Below are positions 7,711 to 16,466 of a stretch of DNA of 64,000 nucleotides, piece after piece. Within the stretch, counting starts at the first letter, position 1. Every line of letters begins with the position of its first letter. The stretch is taken from positions 806,001-870,000 of the forward strand of contig OZ252015.1 in assembly GCA_965247525.1 (NCBI GenBank). Direction: 5' to 3'. The notes under the pieces were generated by a model. That model did not search any database. It saw only the letters and a list, made by a program, of their open reading frames with translations, and was not told the origin of the DNA. A program made the translations under genes and the position numbers. Source of the stretch: JAZKID01 sp965247525 (GTDB lineage Bacteria; Pseudomonadota; Alphaproteobacteria; Rhizobiales; UBA4765).

Positions 7711-9357
7711 TTAGTAACTCATGGCTTCGTCGGCTTCAGCACTGTCCAATGCTGCAGCAAGACGGCGTTCTTCGCCAAAATAAACGGCGCGATCCCAGAA
7801 TTTTGGGCGGCCAATGCCAGTTGAACGGTGCTGGCCGATAATTTTACCTTGCGCGTCCTGACCCTGGATTTCATAAACGAACAAATCCTGTGTGGTGATC
7901 GTGTCGCCATCCATGCCAACAATTTCCGTGATGTGCGTGATACGGCGCGAACCGTCGCGCAAACGCTGTGCCTGCACAATGACATCAATCGAACCGACAA
8001 TAATCTCGCGAATTGTTTTGGGGCTAAGCGAATAGCCGCCCATCAAAATCATTGATTCCATACGGCTGAGAGATTCGCGCGGCGTGTTGGCGTGAATAGT
8101 GCCCATTGAACCATCGTGGCCTGTGTTCATCGCCTGAAGCAAATCGAAAACTTCAGGCCCGCGGACCTCACCGACGATAATGCGTTCAGGACGCATGCGA
8201 AGACAGTTCTTTACAAGATCGCGCATTGTCACTGCGCCCTCGCCTTCCAGGTTTGCAGGGCGTGTTTCGAGGCGCACAACATGCGGCTGCTGCAATTGAA
8301 GCTCGGCGGCGTCCTCGCAAGTGATGATACGTTCGTCAAAATCAACATAACGGGTCAGACAGTTCAAAAGTGTTGTTTTTCCAGAACCCGTACCACCTGA
8401 AATAATGGTATTGCAGCGCACGCGCCCGATAATTTTCAAGATTTCCGCACCTGCGGAATTAATCGTGTTGAACTTAACCAGCTGATCGAGCGTGAGCTTG
8501 TCTTTTTTAAACTTACGAATTGTCAGTGTCGGACCATCGATCGCGAGCGGAGGTGCAATAACGTTCACACGCGAACCGTCCATCAAACGTGCGTCGCAGA
8601 TTGGCGAGCTTTCGTCTACGCGGCGGCCGACTTGGCTCACAATGCGCTGGCAGATATTCAATAGCTGAGTGTTATCGCGGAATGTAACATTGGTCAGAAG
8701 AATCTTACCATTGACTTCAATAAATGTGTTGTCCGCGCCGTTCACCATGATATCTGAAATATCGTCGCGCTCTAGCAAGGGTTCGAGCGGACCATAGCCA
8801 AGAACGTCATTGCAGATGTCGTTGAGCAGCTCTTCCTGCTCGGCAATCGACATCATGACGTTTTTGATGGAAATAATTTCACTGACGATATCGCGGATTT
8901 CTTCGCGGGCTGTCGCCTGGTCCAGTTTTGCCAGCTGCGACAGATCGATTGTGTCAAGCAGCGCGCTGAAGATTGACGTTTTTATATCGTAGTAGTCTTC
9001 ATTTCTTTGCGTGCCGACGCCTGCCACGCTTACGCGCGGCATGTTTTGGATGCTGCCGACATCAAGCGGGGTTGTTGGTGTCAGCGCTGTTTCATGACTT
9101 TGAAAAGACGGGGGTGGATCGCGGCGCGGGGGCGGTTGAACGGGTTGTTGCGGCTGCGACAGCGAGGTAAACGATGCTTCCATGCTCGATGGCGACGGAC
9201 CTGTTGGCGCCTGTTCTTTCGGCTTCGAGAACGAGGGATCCGCTTGCGGCTGTGACGGCGAAGGTGTTGATTCAAAGCGCGACGAAGCAGGCATCGGCGA
9301 ATGACCGCCGAGCTGGCCTGAATTGTCATCTGATCCTGAACCTCTTTTGCCGAACAT
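7711..9357 (-). CDS. cpaF: Tad pilus assembly ATPase CpaF/TadA
   Basis: A 548-residue secretion ATPase that powers pilus extension and retraction. Residues 1-110 are a low-complexity Pro/Ser/Gln-rich leader. An N-domain follows, then the VirB11-like core with Walker A SGGTGSGKTTLL (about 318-330), the Asp box EDAAELQLQQPHVVRLETR, and the Walker B/His-box region RPERIIVGEVRGPEVFDLLQ...GTIHANT. The protein acts on the cytoplasmic face of TadB/TadC. It is translated 18 bp downstream of cpaE in the same operon. Confidence 0.96.
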   Translation of the reverse strand: MFGKRGSGSDDNSGQLGGHSPMPASSRFESTPSPSQPQADPSFSKPKEQAPTGPSPSSMEASFTSLSQPQQPVQPPPRRDPPPSFQSHETALTPTTPLDVGSIQNMPRVSVAGVGTQRNEDYYDIKTSIFSALLDTIDLSQLAKLDQATAREEIRDIVSEIISIKNVMMSIAEQEELLNDICNDVLGYGPLEPLLERDDISDIMVNGADNTFIEVNGKILLTNVTFRDNTQLLNICQRIVSQVGRRVDESSPICDARLMDGSRVNVIAPPLAIDGPTLTIRKFKKDKLTLDQLVKFNTINSAGAEILKIIGRVRCNTIISGGTGSGKTTLLNCLTRYVDFDERIITCEDAAELQLQQPHVVRLETRPANLEGEGAVTMRDLVKNCLRMRPERIIVGEVRGPEVFDLLQAMNTGHDGSMGTIHANTPRESLSRMESMILMGGYSLSPKTIREIIVGSIDVIVQAQRLRDGSRRITHITEIVGMDGDTITTQDLFVYEIQGQDAQGKIIGQHRSTGIGRPKFWDRAVYFGEERRLAAALDSAEADEAMSY

Positions 9358-9375
9358 GGCCTAACTATCCCTGGT

Positions 9376-10647
9376 CTATTTTCTTAACGTCGATTTGAGA
9401 TCCGACAATTTGTCGAGAAATGCGAACGGCGAAGCTTTCAACTTTGGAGCTTCAGCTCGGTTGAGAATTTCCTTGGTAATAGAGCGAAGGAGTTCAACCG
9501 GCTTGGCGTTTTTTTGAACCTCGGCCAACATCTGTCCATTGTTGGCAGCTGTGCCAAACAGTTGCGTGTCAAAAGGGATGACGCCAATCGGTTCAATATC
9601 AAGAGCGCGTGCAAAATCGGCAGGCTTGATTTCAGGCCGCTTTGCCATTCCAACCTGATTAATGATCAGCTTCGGGTGCGGATCGTTTGCACGCGCAAGC
9701 TTCAAAGTGTCGATCAGGTTTTTTGCATTTCGAAGATTTGCAAGATCAGGAATGGCGACAATGACAAGTTCATCAGCTGCAACCATTGTCCGCCGTGTCC
9801 AGTTGGTCCACATATGCGGCATGTCGAGGACTGCCCAAGCCGATGCACTTTTTGCAAGATCCAAAACAGGATCAAGCGCTGTTTCTGTCAGGTCATAAGA
9901 ACGTTCTAACGTTGCAGGTGCTGCAAGCATGTGCAACTGCTCCGTACATGCAGTCATCAGGCGGTCGAAAAAATTGCTATCCAGCCTGTCTTTTGCAAAG
10001 ATTGCATCAGCAACACCTTGGGGCGGATCAAGATTGAAATCGAGATTGGCTGTACCAAAAGGTAAGTCAAGATCCGCAATCAAAGTATTGATGCCGTGTT
10101 CGTGTGACATCATCCATGAAATATTATGAGCGATGACAGATGAACCGACGCCGCCTTTTGCGCCGATAAATGCAACTGTTTTACCAATCGGCTTTGATTG
10201 CGGGTCAACGTACAGCCGCGAAATCAGCTCAAGAATATCGATGGTCTGAAGCGGGGTTACGGCATATTCACTGACCCCGCGATGGATCAGCTCACGGTAG
10301 AGATAAACGTCATTGACGTGGCCAATAACAACAACTTTTGTATTTGAATCACAGACAGACGCCAGCTTTTCTATGTCTGCCAGAAAGCGCTCGCGTTTTT
10401 CAGTGGTTTCAAGAATAATGAGATTTGGTGTTGCAGCATTGCGATAAAATTCAATTGCAGCGCTAATCCCGCCTGTCTGCACTTTGAGCTGCGCACGCGC
10501 CATACGGCGATCATGGCCTGCTTCTTCGATCGCCGCCGTAATCTCATGCGTTTCGCAAAAGGCCTGAACAGTGATGCGAGGAATAGGCAAGACGTCGCGG
10601 CTTGCGGCGCGGTCTGGGTTGCCATGTTCGTCGGGTTGCGCTGACAT
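9376..10647 (-). CDS. cpaE: Pilus assembly protein CpaE/TadZ (MinD-like ATPase)
   Basis: A 423-residue protein with an atypical receiver-like N-domain (about 25-155) and a MinD/ParA-type ATPase domain from about 160, with the deviant Walker A FIGAKGGVGSSVIAHNISW and the switch region LIADLDLPFGTANLDFNLD. TadZ/CpaE proteins place the pilus machine at the cell pole, which fits with the PodJ-like protein upstream in the window. The start codon overlaps the cpaD stop by one base, so the two are coupled. Confidence 0.93.
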   Translation of the reverse strand: MSAQPDEHGNPDRAASRDVLPIPRITVQAFCETHEITAAIEEAGHDRRMARAQLKVQTGGISAAIEFYRNAATPNLIILETTEKRERFLADIEKLASVCDSNTKVVVIGHVNDVYLYRELIHRGVSEYAVTPLQTIDILELISRLYVDPQSKPIGKTVAFIGAKGGVGSSVIAHNISWMMSHEHGINTLIADLDLPFGTANLDFNLDPPQGVADAIFAKDRLDSNFFDRLMTACTEQLHMLAAPATLERSYDLTETALDPVLDLAKSASAWAVLDMPHMWTNWTRRTMVAADELVIVAIPDLANLRNAKNLIDTLKLARANDPHPKLIINQVGMAKRPEIKPADFARALDIEPIGVIPFDTQLFGTAANNGQMLAEVQKNAKPVELLRSITKEILNRAEAPKLKASPFAFLDKLSDLKSTLRK

Positions 10648-11345
10648 TATTTTGATCCGCCAGTCGCTTGGCCGCCGGTCAAGGCAGGATTGCCTGATGT
10701 CGCATATTTTTCCAGAACAGCTGAACGGCGCGTCGCATTTGGGTTATCCAATGGCCGCGGGCGCTCCAGATCATCAGGATTGGCAAGCATCGCTGCAAAA
10801 TTGTTTTGCGTCGAGCATCCAAAATCCTGCGACTGAGTATTTCTCCATGTAATGTCGAGATTATCAATAACGCCGCACGAATTTGGAACCTGTGCCTTGA
10901 TACGGTGATAGGATAAAATAAGTGGCGGCGCTGCCGCGCCGGGGCCAGATTTGTAAGGACGATACACAACGGCATGTGCCGGAATGTTTTGCGAAACCAA
11001 ACGGTCGCGCACGTCTTTTGCGGCATTTGCAGCCTGTCTTTCGTTCACCGCGCCCACCGGAATGCCGATTGACAATACGCCCTCTCCATCTGACTGGAAG
11101 GCCCGACCAAAACTCTCTGCTTTTTGCAATTGCATCGCGCTTGGTTGCGCACCAGCAATACTCACATCAATGTTTGTGCTTTCGGTCGATCCTGTTAGCT
11201 CGATTGGATGGCGCGATTGATAATTTGGCGGAGGCTCGCCCATGCCAAAGCTGTCGCCATCTGGCACATGGCTGCAGGCGCCAAGACCGCAAGCAAAAAA
11301 GCCACTGAGCAAAAGAGACGATGTTTTAAACTGGATCTTGCGCAT
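10647..11345 (-). CDS. cpaD: Pilus assembly lipoprotein CpaD
   Basis: A 232-residue CpaD-family lipoprotein. The ATG at 11345 is preferred because it directly precedes a signal peptide with a lipobox (LLLSGFFACGLGAC, Cys at about 21) and follows an AAAGG ribosome-binding site; the frame is open further upstream but nothing there looks coding. The mature part is the CpaD domain (about 60-210), with the conserved cysteines in NSCGVIDN and DFGCSTQNN. CpaD works with the CpaC secretin at the outer membrane. It lies 28 bp after cpaC. Confidence 0.85.
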   Translation of the reverse strand: MRKIQFKTSSLLLSGFFACGLGACSHVPDGDSFGMGEPPPNYQSRHPIELTGSTESTNIDVSIAGAQPSAMQLQKAESFGRAFQSDGEGVLSIGIPVGAVNERQAANAAKDVRDRLVSQNIPAHAVVYRPYKSGPGAAAPPLILSYHRIKAQVPNSCGVIDNLDITWRNTQSQDFGCSTQNNFAAMLANPDDLERPRPLDNPNATRRSAVLEKYATSGNPALTGGQATGGSK

Positions 11346-11373
11346 GTGTGCGCCTTTCATAAATCGAACTGTA

Positions 11374-12957
11374 TCACTCATAGATGAACCCAATATTTCC
11401 ATGATATGGCGTTGCAGGCGCGCGTCCATTGACGCCGTAAACCTTGTTGAGGCGGCCAAACAAAAGTGCTTCAGGCTCCGACGCATTCACGAACCCGTCT
11501 GTCGGAAGCGCAATGTCTTTGCGCGCAACCGGATTAACGATGTAAGGCGTTACAATCACGACAAGCTCGGTCTGGTTGTTGATAAATTCCTGACTTGAAA
11601 ACAGACGACCAAGGATAGGGAGCTTGCGTAGCCCCGGGACACCGCTGACTGCCATTTTCGTTGTATCACGCAGCAAACCGGCAATCATCATTGATCCGCC
11701 AGATGGGAGTTCAAGGGCGGTTTCGGCGCTGCGAATATCAACCCCCGGTACGTTGCCCACACTCAATGATTTATTGATTTCTGAGACTTCTGTCTTCACG
11801 CGGATTGAAATGCGGCCTTCAGACAAAACGATCGGGTTGAACGCAAGCCCGACACCGAAGTCTTTAAAGCCATATTGTTGGCCTGTTGTTGTGCTAGACC
11901 CTGAAACGTAAGGGAATTGCCCCCCTGCAAGAAATTTGGCTTCTTCACCGGAAATGGCTGTCAGCGTTGGCTCTGCAAGCGTTTTTGACAATCCAACTTT
12001 TTCAAGCGCTTTCAATGTTGCTGACGCACTCATTTTACCTAGCGCGTGCGACAAAGGCAGCGCGAAAGCTGTTGCGAGGCCGCCGCCTGAAGCCGCTGCA
12101 AGACCGCCAAGCGCAGTCGCGCCGCCGCTGGCATTGCCGCTTGCAAATCCATCGCCGTTCGGACCAAAACTGCCTATCGCACCTGTTTCAGTGGCCCCGG
12201 TGGCATTTTCAGTTGCCCCATAGCGCGTACCATTCAAATCAACGCCGATCTGTTTCATGGCATCGCGATTGACCTCGGCGATAATCACGCGCAGCTGAAC
12301 CTGGCTCTTGCCCAATATTTTTAGCGCATTGACGACATTTGAACCATTGCTGCTTGATGTCGCGGCCGTTGCACCCGTTGTGCCGGAAGACTGGCTCGAA
12401 CTGCCAGAAAGAAATTTATTGGCAATATCAACCGCTGTTTGCGCATCAGCATCCGAGCTGATCAGGCCTGCCAGAACCACATTGTCGCCTACGCCTTCCG
12501 CGTGAACATCCGTATTGGGAAACAACCGCGACAATGTGCGGTTCAGACCTTCAAGGTCACGTTCAATCACAAGATCGATGGAAGCAATTTGTTTCGATTG
12601 CTCATCAAAGAAGAAAATATTTGTCGAGCCGACTTTTTTGCCCGTGAGAAACACACGGCGCTGCGAGCGCACGATCACATCAGCGATATCAGGATTTGAG
12701 ACTAGAATGTCTTTTGCATCACCAGGCAATTCCAGGATGATCGATTTGTTTGATTGCAATTTGATTTGTCGGGCCTGTGCCGCACCAATGACACGTGCAT
12801 CACTCGCTTGTGGTGCCTCGTCGCGTGGGCGTGCACCGCGCAAGCTTGCCGCAATACCGCCATCCGCATCAATCAGACATCCGGCCAAAACAGCAAATGC
12901 CAGAAATGGATTGGAGATCGCTTTTCTTTTTTTAACGGACATGATTACGCTTTTCAT
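11374..12957 (-). CDS. cpaC: Tad outer-membrane secretin CpaC/RcpA
   Basis: A 527-residue secretin through which Flp pili cross the outer membrane. There is an N-terminal signal segment, a pilus-assembly N domain (about 65-140: ILVSNPDIADVIVRS, VFLTGKKVGSTNIF), a BON-like section, a Ser/Gly/Thr-rich linker (about 195-215), and the secretin core, which ends in VPGLRKLPILGRLFSSQEF and a TELVVIVTPYIV strand. A second Gly/Ala-rich insertion (about 265-295) interrupts the core. The start ATG overlaps the cpaB stop (ATGA). Function and position are typical of the family. Confidence 0.93.
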   Translation of the reverse strand: MKSVIMSVKKRKAISNPFLAFAVLAGCLIDADGGIAASLRGARPRDEAPQASDARVIGAAQARQIKLQSNKSIILELPGDAKDILVSNPDIADVIVRSQRRVFLTGKKVGSTNIFFFDEQSKQIASIDLVIERDLEGLNRTLSRLFPNTDVHAEGVGDNVVLAGLISSDADAQTAVDIANKFLSGSSSQSSGTTGATAATSSSNGSNVVNALKILGKSQVQLRVIIAEVNRDAMKQIGVDLNGTRYGATENATGATETGAIGSFGPNGDGFASGNASGGATALGGLAAASGGGLATAFALPLSHALGKMSASATLKALEKVGLSKTLAEPTLTAISGEEAKFLAGGQFPYVSGSSTTTGQQYGFKDFGVGLAFNPIVLSEGRISIRVKTEVSEINKSLSVGNVPGVDIRSAETALELPSGGSMMIAGLLRDTTKMAVSGVPGLRKLPILGRLFSSQEFINNQTELVVIVTPYIVNPVARKDIALPTDGFVNASEPEALLFGRLNKVYGVNGRAPATPYHGNIGFIYE

Positions 12958-13784
12958 CTGTTCACCGGTACCTGTGTCGATACGCCAAACCGTACGACTG
13001 TCATTGAGCTTGAATCTTCTTCTGGCGCGGCCTTTTTAGGCGTCAGGCCGTCATCCATTTTATCGGCATCGGCAAGACTGCGGAGCGCGAGGGACAACTC
13101 ACCGCCGCCATTTGCCGTCAGCTTGGCGCGCGACAGGGTTTCAACCTGTGTCGGTGTCAATTCCAGCGTTGCGGTTCTACCAACGACAACTTTTTCGCCT
13201 TCTTTTTCCTGAATTGTCTGATCGATCGCCAACACGCGGATATTGGGTAAAAGTGTTTCCGTGACGATATTTTCTTTTGTATTTGCGGCTGTTCCAGAGC
13301 GCTCGCGGCGCGTCAGCAGAATATCGACCCGGTCATTCGGCAGAATGAACCCCCCTGCACCTTTATCGGCGTCAATTTGCATGGCAATGGCGCGTTTGCC
13401 CTTGGGGAGCAATGCCGCCATCACGCCGCCGGAATCCTTCTTGGCGACGCGGGTAATGCTGATCGGCTCTCCGGCAGTTAACGGATAGCGTGCAACAGCG
13501 CCTTTATATTCGTCGATGGCTTTTGGGTTCTGAGCCTTCTGGACATAATTTTTGTTGAGCGAATCTTTTGGCCAGTTTTTCCAAGCAAGGACCTTTTCAT
13601 CAAGAAGCGTGCCGATTGGTACGTCTTTTGTGATGACGAGGATTTGCTCCCCAATAGATTCTTTAGGCGCTTCAGCGACAGGCGCTTGAACGATAACGGT
13701 TTTTGGCTTGCTGCCAGACAGCATGAAAGCGCCGAAACCGGCCATTACGGCAAGACCTGCGACGATAAGCTGCGCGCGTTTCAT
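12954..13784 (-). CDS. cpaB: Flp pilus assembly protein CpaB/RcpC
   Basis: A 276-residue periplasmic protein anchored by an N-terminal hydrophobic segment (AQLIVAGLAVMAGFGAFML). It has a SAF domain (about 50-115: ILVITKDVPIGTLLDEKVL) and the RcpC/CpaB domain (about 125-230: LPKGKRAIAMQIDADKG, FILPNDRVDILLTRR). The ATG at 13784 is chosen because AAGGG precedes it at good spacing; another ATG lies five codons upstream. CpaB is thought to support the secretin channel. It is separated from cpaA by 117 bp. Confidence 0.9.
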   Translation of the reverse strand: MKRAQLIVAGLAVMAGFGAFMLSGSKPKTVIVQAPVAEAPKESIGEQILVITKDVPIGTLLDEKVLAWKNWPKDSLNKNYVQKAQNPKAIDEYKGAVARYPLTAGEPISITRVAKKDSGGVMAALLPKGKRAIAMQIDADKGAGGFILPNDRVDILLTRRERSGTAANTKENIVTETLLPNIRVLAIDQTIQEKEGEKVVVGRTATLELTPTQVETLSRAKLTANGGGELSLALRSLADADKMDDGLTPKKAAPEEDSSSMTVVRFGVSTQVPVNR

Positions 13785-13901
13785 GACTTCACCCTTCACA
13801 CCACTTCACCCGCCAAAGCGGATTTATGCGTTCAGTGTAGGCAGCGAAGTGTCAAATTAGGGTTAACAATGTGTTGGGAACGACGGTTAATGCCGCGTAA
13901 A

Positions 13902-14420
13902 CTAGCGAAAAATCAATGCAAAAATGGCGCTGTCGGGATAGGTCATCAAAGCTGCCGCAGCAAGAGCAATCCCGTAAGGAATACCCTCTTTTTCGTTGTG
14001 AAGGCGTAAAGCCCAGCCTTGGGTGGCCAACGTGCGCGGCAAAGTGAGTGTGCGATAGTAAAGCATCCCAATCGTCAGCGCGCCGCCAAAACAGGCTGAA
14101 TATAAAAGATAAGCATAAAGCTCGGGGGTAAAACCAAACCATAACGCCGTGCATGCCGCCAGTTTGGCATCACCGCCGCCGATCCAGCCCCGCGCAAAAC
14201 AGACGAAGGAAACGGCCAGTACAACCATGAACGCCATCACATGCGACACCCAAAGATGCCATGTGAAGCCATATGAAATTGCGACGATAAGAAAAAGGCC
14301 ACATAGCGCAAGTTGCAAGCGGTTTCCGATTGTCATGCTGACAAGATCGCTTGTGGCTGCAAAGGCCATAATCGCCGGGAAGAATCCAAGAATAATAATA
14401 TGAAGCGCTAAATTCGACAT
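13902..14420 (-). CDS. cpaA: Prepilin peptidase CpaA/TadV (type IV A24)
   Basis: A 172-residue polytopic aspartic protease that removes the leader of Flp prepilins and TadE/TadG-type pseudopilins. The two catalytic aspartates are expected in ATSDLVSMTIGNRL (about residue 25) and in the GWIGGGDAKLAA motif (GxGD-type, about residue 83). It lacks the methyltransferase half of PilD-type enzymes, as is usual for the Tad system. It lies 57 bp after the second pilin gene on the same strand. Confidence 0.92.
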   Translation of the reverse strand: MSNLALHIIILGFFPAIMAFAATSDLVSMTIGNRLQLALCGLFLIVAISYGFTWHLWVSHVMAFMVVLAVSFVCFARGWIGGGDAKLAACTALWFGFTPELYAYLLYSACFGGALTIGMLYYRTLTLPRTLATQGWALRLHNEKEGIPYGIALAAAALMTYPDSAIFALIFR

Positions 14421-14477
14421 CTCAACACCTGTGCGTTGATATGTTTTTACATGGGATGTTCTAAAACTTCTCTAAGT

Positions 14478-14687
14478 CTATTTGCTGAGAGATGAGTTGA
14501 CTGTATTTGCAAGGTTGTCGTATTTGCCGCCAATGCTGGTGCTTGTGTTGAACAGAGCACCCATAATCACCAGTGCAATACCCGCCGCAATCAACCCGTA
14601 TTCGATTGCCGTTGCGCCCGATTGATCGGCTTTAAGGCAGCGTGAACGCTGGCCTGATAAAAATAGCTTAAAGATTATTTTTCTCAT
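14478..14687 (-). CDS. Flp/Fap pilin, longer form
   Basis: A 69-residue Flp pilin. There is a basic leader (to about residue 24), a cleavage region with QSGATAIEYGLIAAGIALVI (Glu+5 and the adjacent Tyr of Flp pilins), and a short hydrophilic C-terminus. The leader is longer than in the neighbouring pilin and the C-terminus differs, so this may be a minor or alternative pilin. It is separated from the other pilin gene by a strong terminator, so it must have its own promoter within about 95 bp. Confidence 0.9.
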   Translation of the reverse strand: MRKIIFKLFLSGQRSRCLKADQSGATAIEYGLIAAGIALVIMGALFNTSTSIGGKYDNLANTVNSSLSK

Positions 14688-14782
14688 GATGTCTAACCTA
14701 CCATTCCAAAGCGATATGGCGAAGTTTTATCATCTGGTAAGCCTAACGAACGTGCCTAAGCCCTCATGGCGGAATCAGAAAA

Positions 14783-14819
14783 AAAATAGAAGAAAGCTGT
14801 TACGGCTTTCTTCTATTTT
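14783..14819 (-). terminator. rho-independent terminator after the first pilin gene
   Basis: A 15-bp perfect A/T-rich stem (AAAATAGAAGAAAGC with its complement) around a 7-base loop. On the minus strand it is followed by a T-rich run. It starts 14 bp after the stop of the pilin at 14833-14994, so it would uncouple that highly expressed gene from the downstream tad operon. Confidence 0.88.
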
Positions 14820-14832
14820 GTAACGTCGAAGC

Positions 14833-14994
14833 TTACTTAATGTTGCCAGCAACTTTATTGAAGACGTTGCCGAGGTTTGTACCAACCGAGTTAACGGCCG
14901 TAATAATAACAACAGCGATGCCAGCAGCAATCAGGCCATACTCGATGGCTGTTGCGCCAGATTCGTCTTTCACGAAACTTTTAAGAACTTGCAT
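14833..14994 (-). CDS. Flp/Fap major pilin (PilA-like)
   Basis: A 53-residue prepilin, read from the DNA. The leader MQVLKSFVKDESG is followed by ATAIEYGLIAAGIAVVIITA, with the invariant Glu and Tyr, then a short tail ending NVFNKVAGNIK. A GGAG ribosome-binding site lies 9 bases before the ATG. It is probably the main structural subunit of the Tad pilus: it is first in the leftward series and has its own strong terminator and long upstream region. Confidence 0.92.
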   Translation of the reverse strand: MQVLKSFVKDESGATAIEYGLIAAGIAVVIITAVNSVGTNLGNVFNKVAGNIK

Positions 14995-15262
14995 TTTGAA
15001 CTCCAGTTGAACGCGACAAACTTGTTCGCGCTCTCATCAGAAATGAAAACTACCGCGAACTCGATTGAGACATTAACATCACAACCGTTGCTTTCTGGTT
15101 AAGCTTAAGAGCCAAGCTGACGCATACTCGCAAATCAAAGCTTATGGTTAAAAATTTGCAAACAAACGTAATCTACAGCACAGGCCACCATGCTTTTTAT
15201 TATCTATTTTTTCACGCTTTTCAGTAATTCTATGTTCACTATAAAATTTTGAAGGACGTAAA
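14995..15262. other. divergent intergenic region between the pilin and secretin-N genes
   Basis: 268 bp of A/T-rich sequence between two divergent genes of the pilus locus, so it should hold promoters for both. I looked for paired TTAAC half-sites, GANTC sites and a sigma-54 -24/-12 pair and found none convincing. TTAAGCTTAA occurs at about 15100, but with the wrong spacing for CtrA. No coding sequence is evident. Confidence 0.6.
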
Positions 15263-15754
15263 ATGGTTCAGTTGCCCTCGTTAAAGCAGATTTGCTTGAT
15301 TGCAAGCTTTGTAGCGCTTTTGCCGCTTGGCGCAGGCCCTGCATCGTCCGAGGAAATGCATACGCGCAAGATTTTTCGCGTCATGCTTGATGAGGCCCGT
15401 CTTTTACGACTTGATAGTGCCGCACAGACACTTGTGATCGGAAATGCTGCAGTTGCTGATGCTGTCGTCAACGACGGAAAAACAATCATCATTACCGGAA
15501 AGGCTTTCGGCACCACAAATCTCATTGCCCTCAACCGCAACAGTGAAATCATTGCCGAACGTCAAATTCAGGTGCAAGAGCCTGAGTCATCTATATTGAG
15601 TGTTCAGCGCGGCAGCGCTCGGGAATCATATTCCTGCGCCCCAAAATGCCGGCCAACACCTATTCTTGGCGACACGCAGGAATTTTTTAGTAACGCAATC
15701 GGCCAATCCAGTTCACGTAATGGCTGGGCCCAGGGCGGCGGCGGCGGCAAATAA
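15263..15754 (+). CDS. Free-standing pilus-assembly (secretin N) domain protein
   Basis: A 163-residue exported protein. There is a signal peptide (about 1-29, ending AGPASSEE), then a domain related to the N-terminal part of CpaC (about 38-105): LVIGNAAVADAVVNDGKTII and ITGKAFGTTNL match the corresponding CpaC strands. After it come a cysteine pair, SCAPKCRPTP, and a Gly-rich tail. There is no secretin core. Proteins like this accompany rhizobial tad loci and probably act in the periplasm with CpaC. GGACG lies before the ATG. It is first in the rightward group of pilus genes. Confidence 0.82.
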   Translation: MVQLPSLKQICLIASFVALLPLGAGPASSEEMHTRKIFRVMLDEARLLRLDSAAQTLVIGNAAVADAVVNDGKTIIITGKAFGTTNLIALNRNSEIIAERQIQVQEPESSILSVQRGSARESYSCAPKCRPTPILGDTQEFFSNAIGQSSSRNGWAQGGGGGK

Positions 15755-15878
15755 ACACGCATAAATTACGCTCATTAAAGCTTAAGCAATCCTCCTAACG
15801 CTTTCTTATTAGAAAAGCTGATAATTTCATGTCTGAGAAGGCGGTGCAAACCGGTCTTTTCGCGTGGAGTTGTTGTCG

Positions 15879-16466
15879 ATGCGTTTGAAGAGTTTATTAA
15901 CCCTGTGCCCCGTTCGGAGCCCGTTTAAGCTTACAGCAACTGTCAAACGTTTTCGCATGAACGAAGACGGCGTGACCGCGATCGAATTTGGAATTATCGC
16001 CCTTCCTTTTTTCGCGCTTATTTTTGCAATTATTGAATCCGGTCTTTATTTCTTTGCAAGCCAGGTGATGGACACAGGCTTTCGCGAGGCCGCCCGCAAA
16101 ATCAGAACAGGTGAGGCGCAAACTTGGACACAGCAGCAAATGCGTGACGAAATTTGCACAGATGCGAACAAATCCAGCGGCCTGTTTACGTGCGAAAATA
16201 TTTTTGTTGATCTGCGTGAAGTTGATTTTGCAGCAGGCATGAGCGTCCCAGAGCCTACAACGGGGGCTTCACCAAAAGCATTTAACTCTGCCGCTATTAA
16301 TTACACAGAAAATATCTGCGGCGGCAAAACCGTTCTGATGCGTGCTTATTACAAATGGCCAAGCTTCGTTGACATTCTTGGCTCCCCCTTGGCACGTTTG
16401 AATGATGGTACAATTCTTATGTCTTCAACGGCTGCTTTCAAAACTGAACCTTTTGGTGGATGTTAA
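15879..16466 (+). CDS. TadE-like pseudopilin
   Basis: A 195-residue TadE/TadG-family protein. The pilin-like segment EDGVTAIEFGIIALPFFALI (about residues 28-47) holds the prepilin-type Glu and a transmembrane helix. A periplasmic domain with paired cysteines follows (ICTDANKSSGLFTCENI, NICGGK). CpaA is expected to process it. The ATG at 15879 is preferred to a GTG five codons earlier because GGAG precedes it. It overlaps the next gene (TAATG). Confidence 0.87.
   Translation: MRLKSLLTLCPVRSPFKLTATVKRFRMNEDGVTAIEFGIIALPFFALIFAIIESGLYFFASQVMDTGFREAARKIRTGEAQTWTQQQMRDEICTDANKSSGLFTCENIFVDLREVDFAAGMSVPEPTTGASPKAFNSAAINYTENICGGKTVLMRAYYKWPSFVDILGSPLARLNDGTILMSSTAAFKTEPFGGC

Noticed and set aside
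15095..15115. TTAAGCTTAA near the pilin gene as a CtrA site
   Set aside because: The half-sites are 2 bp apart, not 6 or 7, and do not fit the consensus.
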